From NCBI GenBank assembly GCA_963573385.1, contig CAUYLG010026801.1:1-64000 (forward strand): 64,000 nucleotides of DNA. Reading direction: 5' to 3'. Positions 47,716 through 59,826 of the stretch are shown in pieces. Under the pieces are notes generated by a model, which saw only the letters and a list, made by a program, of their open reading frames with translations, did no database searches and was not told the DNA's origin. The translations under genes were made by a program, and so were the position numbers. This DNA is from Cacajao melanocephalus. Lineage: Eukaryota > Chordata > Mammalia > Primates > Pitheciidae. Every line of letters starts with the position of its first letter. Position 1 is the first letter of the stretch.

Positions 47716-49139
47716 AATTTTATCATATAAACCCTGCTGTCTGCACAGAAGAGGAACTGAAAATGTTGGCAAGGGATGATCATATATTTTATCAGAATCT
47801 CCTGAAAGGGAAAACCAACATGTTTAGAGCAGGAAGGAACCAAAATAACATTGCCTTTAATTTAAATAAAACAACATGTCCAAAACCCTGAAATTGACAT
47901 TTATCTACTATAGCTCATTTCATATTTTTCTTGAATGTCTCAGTTTTCTGAAGTTGCATGGCAGTTTGATACAGTTGTACATGATAGGATCTTTATGTTC
48001 CTCCTGGAAAGCTGATATTAATCAAAGAATGCCACTGATACCTGAAGCTGAGGACAGCAAGCTATTGATTGCAGTGTTGACTTATGGAAGACCTGAGAGA
48101 TTAGTGGGTTTAGAGCTTTGTGTAGGAATAGAAATTTGAATGGCTGGAACCTGGATTGAGGAATGTACTTTAGCTTATGCAAGTAGATAAAATATGAAAC
48201 AGTGGGGACAAAAACCAACCTCACGGTACCTAAAACATTTTCTTCAAATGCCCATGCTTTCCTCCAACAAAAAAATCTCTTCCAACAATTGTGTCTGAAT
48301 ACATTTTGTTTATTGTGAGATGTGTGGCACTTTATGTTTTTCTTTTTTTTTAAATTTAGAACAGACTGTGATTCTACTAGAATGCTGATGTGCTGTTCCA
48401 ATTTTGGTCACTGACATGCGTAATCATTTTGAAAAAAAAAAGGTTATTAGAGTTTTGAAAATATAAGTTGTTATTCCTTGTCACATTGTAACATTTTATT
48501 TTTTGGAACAGTTTGAAGGATCTATTTTTGTAAGTTTTCAAGGTTAAAGTTGGGGTGTGGCCAGAGGATAACTTTTTAGGGTATGAGAGGATCAACCAAG
48601 AACAAGTATTGGATTTTGTGCTAAATTTTAAATATTTGTATTATTTTTTGTACAGATGAATTCTCATCATTGGTAAGCGAACTAAGCAGTCTTCTAAAAA
48701 TGGTGAACGATTTCCTTAGATTTATCTTTTCCTTTTCAGCTTTTTGAATTGTTGTGGAGTTTGCTCGGGAAAGACCTTGATCCTAAGAAAAGTTCAGTTA
48801 TGTTCACATTTACCTTAGGCACCTTATCATTATTACAACCCATTTTTTCCTTAACAAGTCAAAATTTAATATATAATTTTAATTATATATTTATACTATG
48901 TATTTTTAATTTAATATAATTATATATTTATTTCTTTAAGCAGTATTTGTTTTCATAGAGGTCTAATTTCTGAGTTTAATTTTAAAAGGTTAACAAGATA
49001 AGAGAAACATTAGATTATGATGAACAATTGTAAGTGTTCACTTAAGAAACTGAAAACTATATGTCAACTTCATAAACATAATTCAACCACATGGGAATTC
49101 TGAGTAAAATACCATAGAAAAAATTTGAAGTTGTGATTA

Positions 49140-49175
49140 TATGTATGTATGTATGTGTATGTGTGATGTATATGC
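49140..49175. repeat. (TATG)n microsatellite
   Basis: Imperfect ATGT tetranucleotide run of about eight units with GTG interruptions. Confidence 0.85.
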
Positions 49176-49690
49176 ATATAAAAGCTATATGCACCACATC
49201 CAAATAATAAGCCTTGATGCGCCATTTTGATAAGAGATGCATGCCGTCTACCTGATTTGCAAATTTTGGACAGTGTTTACTTTACTTTCACTCTATTCTG
49301 TGGTGTACCCTTGGTCAAAAGATCTATTTATAAAACGACCAAGCAAATTCTTCAGGTTGGAACTTCATATACAACATGAAATTGATAGTGATTTGATAAC
49401 AGTTGAACCCTCTTTCCTTTTTCTTTAAGCATTATATAACACAGATGTGAATATATGCGTTTGTTTATACATGTACATGCTACCATATTTCCAAACAACT
49501 GTCATATTTCAAGACCATTATACTCATAAAGTAATCACACACATTTTTTCATAGGCATGATGTATCATTCTTGGATTGTCTTGAAGAGTTGTGCAAATTG
49601 CCTAAACTTTCAGCAGGGATATGCCACTGAACTTACATGCATGAAATAATTATTCAAATAGTTTAAACAATCTTGAAGAGACTAAATTTT

Positions 49691-49810
49691 AAGAAATGGG
49701 TGATGAAATAATGTGTACACCAGACTCTTGTGACACACACAATTTATTTAAAGAACAAACCTGCACATATACCCCTGAAACTAAAAGTTAAAAAAAAAAA
49801 AAAGAAATGG
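49691..49810 (+). mobile_element. Very short L1 3' end with 9-bp target-site duplication
   Basis: The last 100 or so bases of an L1P-type 3' UTR: 'gtgatgaaataatgtgtaca', 'aacaaacctgcacatatacc' and 'cctgaaactaaaagtt', then a 13-base A tail. The repeat 'aagaaatgg' flanks it at 49691-49699 and 49802-49810. It is a severely 5'-truncated insertion. Confidence 0.9.
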
Positions 49811-51688
49811 AAGTACTTTTCTAGCACAGAAGCATAGGCCAAACTATGGCCATGATATATGGCCATATTTTTCCTTCAGAGTTCGTTCTAGCATGTGTTG
49901 CCCGGAGTGCAGTGGGTAAAATATAGACCCGTATTATACAATGTATATTTGTTTGTGCTTTTATTTATTCATCATTAACTGAATATGCTGGAAGGCTGTC
50001 AGTAAATATGAAGTTCAGCTATATATTTCCACTCTAAAAGGTCTTTGGTATGAATGACATAGGCATGATCAGTATGGTGAAAATTTAAAGAATTGGTCTT
50101 AGATCATTACATATATATGCTGTTGTTTATACATTAATGTATGATACATACTTAAGATGATGTCACTGTCCCTTTAATTTATAAATATTGAGACAATCCT
50201 TTTGAAGTTTGTAAGTTGCATAGGTGATTTTCTTCTAAAATAGTTTCAGAGTCTGGATTTCTTCCTTATCCTTGCTGTCTTCAGTGAATAAACCTTTGTT
50301 TACCATTACTAACTTGAAGTGGGCACCCAACCTTCAAAAATATTGAATATCTTGCTTCTTGAGATAGTCTCAGGATGATTTCTGGGATACAAAATACTCA
50401 ACCAACTCTTCTTAAGCGATAAAGACACTTAATAAGCTCATATTGAAGAAAGCAGAGTGATTGGCAGTTTTGGACGTCAGTGGCTTAGTGGTATGAGTAT
50501 AGCATTTGTGAAGAGCAGCATTTTGAAAATTCTCTTGGTCTCCCCTCAAGTTTACAGGATGGCTGCCACAGCACCCATTATCATAACCTCACTCTGTCAT
50601 TGCAGGCAGAAAGACACTTAAAGCAACATACCCTGATTAGCAAAAGTTATACAACCCCAACATCTATTTGCTCACAGATTGAATAACAGAATATTCCCTT
50701 AGGTACAGAAAGACAAAAGGGGAAAGAAAGAAAACTTCTCTTTTGTCTTTCTGTACCTTGTCTATGACACATGAACTCAGCTTCTCTTTGCAAAAAACAC
50801 CTCCTGACCAAAGAGTTTTCTTTTTTTCCTTCATTTTTACCTTTTCCTTGCTTACCTGGCACCATCATTTATTTGAACATTGACTTCTCTCTGCAGTGAC
50901 CCAGAGCACTAACCATGAAAAATATTTCATTATCCTGTTTCGATATTCAATGAAAATAGAAATACTTATTGGTAGAATGTAATTATAGCAAAAAGAGAGA
51001 AAAATCCTAATTTTCATTGTATGAGGGTGACTGTTTATGTCCTCCTTGCCTGTGCCTCGATGTAGAAGGAATAGCAGAGAAGGTAGACAGAAAGTCAGGG
51101 AAGTGACTCCAGCTTGTATTCCAAGGATGTCTTCAAATCTATTTTTTTTAATTATGTATCACAGAAATAAAAAATGAACAAATTAGAAGAAAATTTAACA
51201 AGCAGACTGAAAACATAGGCCAGTATTAGAAATCAGTGATTTTGCAAACTGTGAAAATCATACTGGTAGAACTGCAAATAATAACTGACTCTGAATGCTT
51301 CAAAACACAGCAGTTGTTGTGCTTTGGAAGCAAGCTCTTCAAATTGTTAGTAACTTGCCTGCAACAGCATCAGTTTTGTGATACATTAGGAACTATCTTC
51401 TTCAATTCTGTGCTGTGAATACAATAAAACTAATGATACATATGCTTCACGGTTGTAATTCAAAATAAAAAGCATGGACATTTGTCCAAATAGTTTCATA
51501 ATGCGTCTCAGTCAATATTGTGCTAATAACACCTAAAAACACCCTGGTTTTGCATGTATATCTTAGAACAAGGTAGGTAATTTTCTTTTTAATATCCATA
51601 AGAATTTTTACGTAAATGCAAACAACTCTACACTGCTCTTAAGTTGGAATTATTTGTTAAATAAATTGTTCTTATTAAGAGTGATATT
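49811..51688. other. Unique sequence containing a perfect hairpin
   Basis: No interspersed repeat recognised over 1.9 kb. The hairpin at 50701-50758 is listed separately. Open frames at 50647-50868 (-) and 51236-51418 (+) have no recognised family. Confidence 0.5.
50701..50758. repeat. Perfect 19-bp inverted repeat with 20-base loop
   Basis: The left arm 'aggtacagaaagacaaaag' (50701-50719) and right arm 'cttttgtctttctgtacct' (50740-50758) are exact reverse complements around the purine-rich loop 'gggaaagaaagaaaacttct'. The bases just outside (t and t) do not pair, so the match stops cleanly at 19 bp. It is not part of a recognised transposon and has no flanking duplication that I can see. 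Confidence 0.95.
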
Positions 51689-51988
51689 GACTGGGCACAG
51701 TGGCTCATGTCTGTAATCCCAGAACTTTGGGAGGCCTAGGCTGGCAAATGGCTTAAGTTTATGTATTTGAGACCATCCTGGATAACATGGTGAAACCCCA
51801 TCTCTACAAAAAAAATTAAAAAAAAAAAAGAGTTTGATGGTGGGGCATGCACCTGTAGTTCCAGCTACTTGTGAGATTGAGGTGGGAAGATTGCTTGAGC
51901 CCAGGAAGTTGAAACTACAGTGAGCCATGATTGTGCCACTGCACTCTAGCCTGGGTGACAGAACGAGACCCGGTCTCAAAAAAAAAAA
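51689..51988 (+). mobile_element. AluJ-like dimer, sense
   Basis: Both arms: 'gactgggcacagtggctcat', 'actttgggaggcctaggctg', 'catggtgaaaccccatctct', an A-rich linker near 51809-51830, 'gattgcttgagcccaggaag' and 'tctagcctgggtgacagaac', with an A tail. The 'gagcccagga' and 'tgagccatgattgtgccact' diagnostics fit AluJ. The 109-codon minus frame at 51650-51979 is Alu. Confidence 0.95.
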
Positions 51989-52432
51989 TGGTATTTAAAC
52001 TTTGAAAGCCATTTAGCATTTGTGTTTACATCTATAATGTATGACTGCTGCCTTTCCACTAGAAGCTCAATAGCTAATTGCAAAATTTCTGTTGGTTTAA
52101 CTGTACCTGTGCTCTCCATAGAATGGCTTGTCTTATTGAGATGTATTTGAACATTTTTTAAAAATTAATATTTTTTTTCTTAATTTACCATTGGCAAGTT
52201 GCTACATCAGTAAAGTCTAAATAAATGACCAGAAGGGCTGTGTATCTTTGAAAGGCATAGTTTCAAAGGTAGCTTCTCTTGACAATGAAACAATGAATCT
52301 GCTACAATATAAACATTTCTGTTGCTCCAGCAAAAGTGTGCTAGAAAGGCAAATGTTTCAGATATGAATAATGGAAAAATAAATCAAAATATCCCAACAA
52401 TAAAAAAATCTAATATTTTATATAATTATGTG

Positions 52433-52713
<281 letters not shown>

Positions 52714-53439
52714 GTATAATTATAAACATAGACTAATGAACATTTTGGAAAGACACAGGTGTTATTTGTATTGTATTTTACAGGTAGGAAAAGCATTAAG
52801 AATTCTGGAAGAAATTATTATGGTAAATTGTAGAAAATGTAGATAATTTTTACTTCACTATATATACATATATTTTAATTTCAGAAATAACTGTTTGCTC
52901 ATTACAAAAATTATGAATGTTTTCAACTTTAGATTATACTGTGGTTTTATTATTGGTTCTTTTCTTAACACCTGCTTTCAAAGACGTTTATGCCTGGAAA
53001 AAAAAATTAGGCAACATTATAGCTAATTCAAAGCTTCCACAAATAGTTCAATTTTTTTCACTCACTTAGGCTTTGAATACAAAGTTAGTAGGAAGCAGTA
53101 ACTCCTTTATCTTACTCTCAACATCTCGCTTTTGAAACCATAGCATGTAGTTATAGGGCTAGTAAGTCTAAGTTTCCTGTATCAGTATCACTAAGAGTAT
53201 GAATGATTACTGTGAATGACTTGTTTAAAATACTAAATAAACAAATGACTTTAGAATTTTGGGTGGTTTAGATCTTCTCATACCTACCATTTTTACTTTA
53301 TAGTCAAAAATGAAAAATCTAACTTTTCAAGTCATAGGGCAACACCTTTATTCAACAAATGAGAGAAGGATGAAGGTAAACTTTAAATACATTAAATGAG
53401 AGACTCTCAACCTTCATAATGGTGCTAAGGAGATGTAGA
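52714..53439. other. Unique AT-rich sequence
   Basis: Nothing recognised apart from short A and T runs. Confidence 0.5.
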
Positions 53440-53755
53440 AAGCAAACATCTTTTATTAATACAGAATATTGGTACGTATTTATGGGGTACCTGTGATATT
53501 TTGATGCATGCATGAAATGTGTAATGATCAAATCTAGATATTTAGTATATCCATTACCTAGAACATTTGATCTTACAAAGATAGAGATAGGAATGATGGC
53601 TGAGAGAGGCTAGGAAAGGTGTGTGTGTTGGTGGAGGTCAGTGGTGGAGGGATGAAGAAAGGTTGGTTAATGGGTACAAACATACAGTTAGGTAAAAGGA
53701 ATAAATTTGAGTGTTTGATAGCGTAGTAGAGTGACTATAGTTTTTTGATAAGAGC
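53440..53755 (-). mobile_element. L1M 3' end with internal inversion (twin-priming type)
   Basis: 53455-53578 is antisense L1 3' UTR ('gtacgtatttatggggtacc', 'gtaatgatcaaatctagata', 'ttagtatatccattaccta'). 53579-53755 is L1 in the opposite direction ('gatgaagaaaggttggttaa', 'tgggtacaaacatacagtta', 'tgagtgtttgatagc'), and it comes from a more 5' part of the element. Read on the minus strand this gives an inverted 5' piece followed by a correctly oriented 3' piece, the usual outcome of twin priming. Confidence 0.7.
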
Positions 53756-53948
53756 AGGACAGAGGGGACCTCTGGTAGAAGTATCCTCTCAGCCTCAATT
53801 GAAGCAATCTACTCTAGAATGGACTGCTGTGTCTTAAAAAATCCTTCTAAGTGTTCTGAATTGTTAGAACGAATATTGTCTTCCACTATGCCTATTTTTG
53901 TGTATTAAAAAATTCAATGTTGGTCTAAAGCTATAGCTCCAGAGGTTG

Positions 53949-54269
53949 TTTTTTAGATGTGTTCATTTTAAAAATGAATTCATTCTATGTACATTTTGTC
54001 TTCTTGAAAATGTAGAATAACGATTTATCGTAAAAGATAATGTGTTTGTTATTTTTTAAAAGAACATAAGCACCCAAGAACTTAAGAGTAGTCCCCAAAT
54101 CAGCTACACAGTGACAAGCCTAATACAATTATACATATATGTTTATATGCATAAAGCATATATATACATATATATATATTTGCACACACACATATGTGCT
54201 TACCTTACCCTTCTTCATTTTAGAAACTTTTAAAACAGATTTATTAAGGTATAACTGACATTGGATAAA
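53949..54269 (+). repeat. Local duplication, derived copy (parent near 55856-56157)
   Basis: This 321-bp block is collinear and, by eye, about 80-85% identical to 55856-56157. Shared words include 'aaaagataatgtgttt', 'aaaagaacataagcacc', 'ccccaaatcagct', 'tgtttatatgcataaa' and 'acttttaaaacagattta'. It ends 45 bases into L1M 3' UTR sequence. It is bracketed by the direct repeat 'gctccagaggttg' at 53936-53948 and 54270-54282. It is longer than the partner because of an added TA/CA tract near 54165-54195. Confidence 0.85.
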
Positions 54270-54278
54270 GCTCCAGAG

Positions 54279-54393
54279 GTTGAACCAGGGAGGTGGAGGT
54301 TGCAGTGAACTGAGATCTTGCCACTGCCCTCCAGCCTCGGCAACAGAGAGAGATTCCATCTCCAAAAAATAAATTAAAAAATAAAAAGTAAAA
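54279..54393 (+). mobile_element. 5'-truncated Alu, sense, with A-rich tail
   Basis: Starts within the right arm ('ttgaaccagggaggtggagg', 'ttgcagtgaactgagatctt', 'ccctccagcctcggcaacag') and ends in 'aaaaaataaattaaaaaata'. The tail is followed by 'aaaactatagctccag' (54390-54405), which pairs with 'aaagctatagctccag' at 53927-53942 as a one-mismatch target-site duplication. The two sides are now separated by the duplicated block. Confidence 0.85.
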
Positions 54394-54405
54394 CTATAGC
54401 TCCAG

Positions 54406-55855
54406 CGCAGGATAATCAGGAGTCATATCTTCATCTACTCCTGCAAGATAAAATGTAGTCTCTTTCCGATAATGGCGTCACATAACCAGCAAAAGAAGCC
54501 ACTGGCTCAAATATTGCAATAATGTGGTGTTTAAAGCTTCTGCTAATTTTTATTAATACAATCATTTTGATGGGAAGATAAAGGGTTCTGACTTGTTTCA
54601 AATAATACTTATTAAATTGAAAAAGTTTACCTGGAAAATATGAAAACATAATAATAGAAAAACTAAAAATATTTGAGTTTGGGAGTAGAAAAATGGAGAG
54701 TAATGAAAAGTTGCATTAGGTGAGTATTATTATTTATGTTTAAATGTTCTCATCAGAATTTTGATGTGTTTTCCTGATTGGAAAAAATGATGAGTAAGCT
54801 TAGTTCCATAATGTATATTGATCATTCAAAAGCACATTGCAAACTAAAAGGCAAAACAACTTAGTCAAGGCTCTTAAAACACATTCAGGGAATTATGCCA
54901 GTAAAGGAAGCTGCTTTCTAGGGAACATAGCGATATATTAGCTTTTGAATGAAGAGATTAACCACTGAAGAGCTCTTTTTAGAAGAAATGGAAAGGAAAA
55001 AATAAAAACATAGCAGATATCAAAAAAAGATAATTCTTTATGAGTAAGGACAGAAGCTGCATAAGAATGTATGTAGAATATCTTAAACAACTAGAAAATT
55101 AGAAAGAGTGAGAACTTGCGAAGTCTGCATGAAGATTCCTTTTAAGTGGCCATTATATTTTTCTCATACTTCTTAGTTTGCATGGCTTTTCACATATAAA
55201 TCTCATGTAAGGACAAATTCCAGTAGGATACCACCTTCCCCCTTTCTGCTCTTTCTTTGTGATGAGAAAAAAAATTCCAAAGTTTTTAAAGTATTTTATC
55301 AAAATTGCTTTTTAATCATTCTTGGCCTGCTTATGAGTTCCTTGACAGCTGATCATATTTTTCCTCATTCTTTTTTTATTTTTATTTTTTTGTATAACCA
55401 GTGTTTAAGTTATTTACTGATTAAATTAATAAATTTAGGGAAATACATTAAGAATATATTTAAAATTACAGAGTTTATATAGACTGTTTTTAGAAGCTAA
55501 CTTCATGTCAGAGCAACGTGATTTTGCCAGAACTCTTTTTTGATATAATTAAACTCTGGTAGTCCACAGTAGGTTAAAAAAGAATAAAGCTCTTTGAGGA
55601 TGCCAAAACATCTAGCTCTCCTATTTAAATTTGTAGATTATTCATTAAAATTGAGGTTTTATTTATTCTAAAGTGTCAGTATGTGTATTATAAATAGATA
55701 TTTAAATATTTTTGAAGAGAGAAGAAATACATATTAGTAATTGATTTGGTAGAAAAATATGTTTAGGATGAAAGGACAAGAAAGAAAAGTTTACAAATTA
55801 GGTCTTATAGACTTGGATTAACTAACTTTTAATAGTTAAACATCTTTATCTTTTG
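54406..55855. other. Unique AT-rich sequence
   Basis: No repeat recognised between the two copies of the local duplication. A 72-codon minus frame at 54431-54649 is unsupported. Confidence 0.5.
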
Positions 55856-56157
55856 TTTTCTAGATGTGTACACTTTAAAAACAAATTCATTAGATGTAGA
55901 TTTTTCTCTTTTTGAAAATGTAGAGTAACTATTTATCATAAAAGATAATGTGTTTTTTTTTTAAAAGAACATAAGCACCAAAAAGCTTAAGAGTAGGCCC
56001 CAAATCAGCTGTAAGGTGATAACCCTAATATAATTATACATGTATGTTTATATGCATAAACATATATATGTGTATACATATATGCCTGAACTTACCCTTC
56101 TTCATTTCAGAAACTTTTAAAACAGATTTATTAAGGTATAACTGACATTGAATAAAG
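55856..56157 (+). repeat. Local duplication, probable parent copy
   Basis: Collinear with 53949-54269. Here the L1M sequence at the right end runs on for about 150 further bases, while in the other copy it stops at a direct repeat. That makes this copy the likely source. There is no flanking direct repeat at its ends. Confidence 0.85.
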
Positions 56158-56300
56158 TGCATATATTTAAAGTGCAGTTTGATAAGTTTGACATGTGACT
56201 ATGCCTGTGACATCATCACTACTTTCAAGGTATTAGACATACCCAACACCAGCAACTGTAGTCTTTTACAAATCTCCCTCCCCTTCCTCCCAGTAATTTC
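56110..56300 (-). mobile_element. L1M 3' UTR end, antisense
   Basis: 'acagatttattaaggtataa', 'ctgacattgaataaagtgca', 'tatttaaagtgcagtttgat', 'aagtttgacatgtgactatg' and 'cctgtgacatcatcactact' are reversed L1M 3' UTR. It overlaps the right end of the parent duplication copy. Confidence 0.75.
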
Positions 56301-57834
56301 TAATACACTATTTTTGAAATGGAATGACTTTTAACTTAGCATACAGTGGATATTCAACAAATGCAAGTTATGGAAATCGTTATTAAATTCACAGTCCAAA
56401 GCCATTCTTTTCAGAGATGATGATTTAGTTAATTTCTGATACCAATGACTTAGTCATAATTATGTATTTTTGAATTTGCTCCTGCAGTCTGGAGAAAAAA
56501 AGAAAGATTATCAAAAAGAAGGCTTTCTCAATTGCATTAGGAATTTGTGAACACTTCATGACGAGAAAGGAAACACATTCATATTCATTTTTCTTGAACA
56601 TTCACAAATTACATTTGAAGTGACTTGTTGTTTGATGTTTCATTACATTTGTCCAGTATTCTAATAAGGATGTGTAACACATGGCTTGGCTTTTCACAGG
56701 AGAGTTAAGAGAAAATATACCAAACCATTTTCACCTATATATTTAGAAGAAATAAAAAATTACAATATAGCACCACCAGTAAATAATAAATTCTTTTTCC
56801 CTGTGTTTGTACATACACACATATTTATTATACATTTTACTGACACAAAGAATGTGTAGCTCCCACTTTATAAATAAAAACATATACTTCATGGTAAATT
56901 CCCTATAACTAATTGGTTCTTAGAAAATGCTTTTGTTAATTAGCTTCAAATGACGAATATACTTGTGACATACATACTGGTTAATATTTTCATTTATAGA
57001 AGTAGATGAAACAACTAAAACAACGAAGACTTAGTTCAGAACATCACTTCTTCACCAATTATATGAGTACTTCTTTGTTACATCAGAAAATGATTTTTAA
57101 ATATGGAAAGTATTTCATAATTTTTTTCTACTATTTGCAATGTAACAGCAACAAGCATGACACATTTTAAGTTTATTCTGCATTATTAATATTTTCTTCA
57201 TCAATGTCTTAAGTCTAGGTAATCAGTAACGCCATAAATAAAGCCTTGGTATGTAGCGTTTGCCAGGTTTTATAATGTAAGGACTTCACCGTGGCCAATT
57301 TCAAGCTACCAGTGTCATATCACTGAATGTGCAGAAGGGATGAACCTAGCGTACCAATATATACCATTTCCACCATACAGATACAACAGGTAGAAGAAAA
57401 ATCTCAACAGCATAAATTATAGTAAAAAAAAGTAAAGTTATTTTAATATAATTTATTACATTATAAGTTTGTATACATTAATTTTTAATAATAGCTAAAT
57501 ATAATAACTGGCTTACAAAATTCCTTAAAATGTAAAAGTTATTAATAGCTCCATTACATCATTGTCCATAGAGTGCTGCACACTTCAACATAGACACGAT
57601 GACCTATGGCCATTGAGTATTATCATAATCACCCAACTCATATACAAACGTTTGCTTTTTAGTAATCACCAGTTTTTGCTCAGCTTTTTGCTAACATCAC
57701 GTTCAGTTTTCAACAGAATGTAAATTTCTATACCTCTTGATCTAAATGACCAAGTGTTTTCCCATTGTCTCTTTAAATTGTTATCCAGTAATTGAAGGTA
57801 AAATATCCAGATCAACTTCTGGTGGTTTCCTGAT
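56301..57834. other. Unique AT-rich sequence
   Basis: A weak MIR-like tail ('acttagcatacagtggatat') near 56334-56380 is the only hint of a repeat. No coding signal. Confidence 0.45.
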
Positions 57835-58156
<322 letters not shown>

Positions 58157-59826
58157 ATACATGAGCTAATAGTTGCCTGCAGGTTTCACTTTTCTGAAGT
58201 GCTGAAGCACAAAAAACAACTATGGCAACCAGAGCTACTGCTATTACTACTATTTCTCCTCTTGATCTTCCTCTTGTTTTTTTTTTTCTTCCTTCTTTTT
58301 TCTCCTCTGAATGAACAGCTCATAATATTGAACATCTTTAATGTACAGTTTGGTCTGTTATTCATGTAATTTAATGAATTTTATTTATATTCTTTCTGGT
58401 AGATTTTTCCCTTAAAAATTGCATTTCCCTTTTATTCTTTTCAGTCCAACTTGCTTTAAGTGTTTCACAACCGCTTTTTCTTTCTTTCTTTTTTTTTTCC
58501 CCTGCTATTGGCTGCTTGTAGTCATGGCGACAACCTGTGGTCTGTGGTTAGCCATTGCAAGCCTCTCCATTCAGGAGCTTTGCAAAGGCTGGTCAAGTGC
58601 CAGGAATATGTGTTGATTCTAGGCTTCAAGACTGTCCACTTATTTGTCCAGTCTTTGATACAAATTGAGAGTTCTTTGCTCTATTTGCTTCCCCTCAGGC
58701 AAACTCTCTTTCATTTACTGTTTCAAATTCTTGACTTGGCTATTAGGTGTCATTTCAAGTATCTTTTAAAATAAAAAGATCCGCTTCAAAAATGTCTTTA
58801 TTTTATGTGCTTTCCTGTTTCCTGGAAGTTGATTATGTTGCCATATATAAGAGAGAATTTTACTACAGAATTTCTGGTATGTCTTTGAAGTCCTGAAATT
58901 GTGTTACAAAGGATGCTAATGTGATTGCTTTTTTATGGGTAAAGAAAGGCAAATGACAGTTGGTGGTGAAGAGAAAAAGGAGTATGGGGACTGGAGTACT
59001 AATTTGGAACAGGTGTTGATCATTTTTGCCTAGAATAAGTAGTGTAACTGTAAACAAATGGTCTTCTAGAAGAAGGGCTCAAAGCTAAAAAGGCTAAAAG
59101 AAAGGATTTTCATGATAGGTTTCTTAATCTCCTTGCTGAAAAAGAAATGCTACTGTAGAACAGAAGTTTCAAAGTAGTTAAAAGTGGTTGGTTGGAAATA
59201 AGAGCTGAAAGAGAAAACTGCATTGCAGTGATTCGTTTGATTTGGTGAATAAATTGCTATTTTCAGATTCAATTTGTATCAATGGGCAAAGGTCTGTACA
59301 CCTGCAGAACCTGTCACACTCAGTATCCAGGGCGCTGAAGCAGCCAATCTTAAACAATAGGTTTACCTTTTGACAATAATTGCACCCCCATTCCTGAAGC
59401 CTCAAATAGGAGAGGAACCTTAGATGTCTGATGCTTTAGCAATACTCCTTTTTATCTCTAATGCAGAGAACACCATGATTTATAAACTTAGAGAATATCA
59501 CACAAAATGCTGCCTCCTTGTTTTTAAAATAGCTGAGGGTGTTGAACTGCTAGAAAGATTCATCTTTATTAAATGTGACTGAACACTGGAAGTGCAAGTT
59601 ACTATTTCCTGAAATAAAGTAAAGAAATCACCTTTTGGTTATTTACAATGGCCAGTGTAGCAGGCTGTTAAACAGGTGTTTCTGGAAACAATTGAATAGT
59701 TCCTGGCTAAAAGGAAAAGGAGCAAAGTAATTTCACACACTTTTTACCTTTCAGAGGTGACGGGTGGGGTGTAATAACACAATCTTCAGTGGTTTTGATT
59801 CAATATTCAAGTCTCTAATTAAAGAT
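58157..59826. other. Unique sequence with pyrimidine-rich stretches
   Basis: T- and C-rich around 58230-58310 and 58440-58505. The plus-strand frames at 58052-58369 and 58460-58774 (104-105 codons) run through an Alu tail or poly-pyrimidine and have no motifs. 58500-58700 is less AT-rich and repeat-free. Confidence 0.45.

Larger units (their letters stand above)
46038..49690. other. Repeat-poor sequence of 3.6 kb
   Basis: Apart from a small TATG tract at 49140-49175, no repeat was recognised. It holds the CpG-clustered block at 47520-47700 (separate entry). The minus-strand 127-codon frame at 48018-48401 is the longest non-repeat frame in the window. It overlaps an 87-codon plus-strand frame, has a lysine run from a homopolymer, and shows no domain, so it is not called. 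Confidence 0.5.

Noticed and set aside
48018..48401. 127-codon minus-strand frame, longest outside repeats
   Set aside because: It overlaps a plus-strand frame, includes a homopolymer-derived lysine run, and shows no motif or splice context. Frames this long are expected by chance across 64 kb on two strands.
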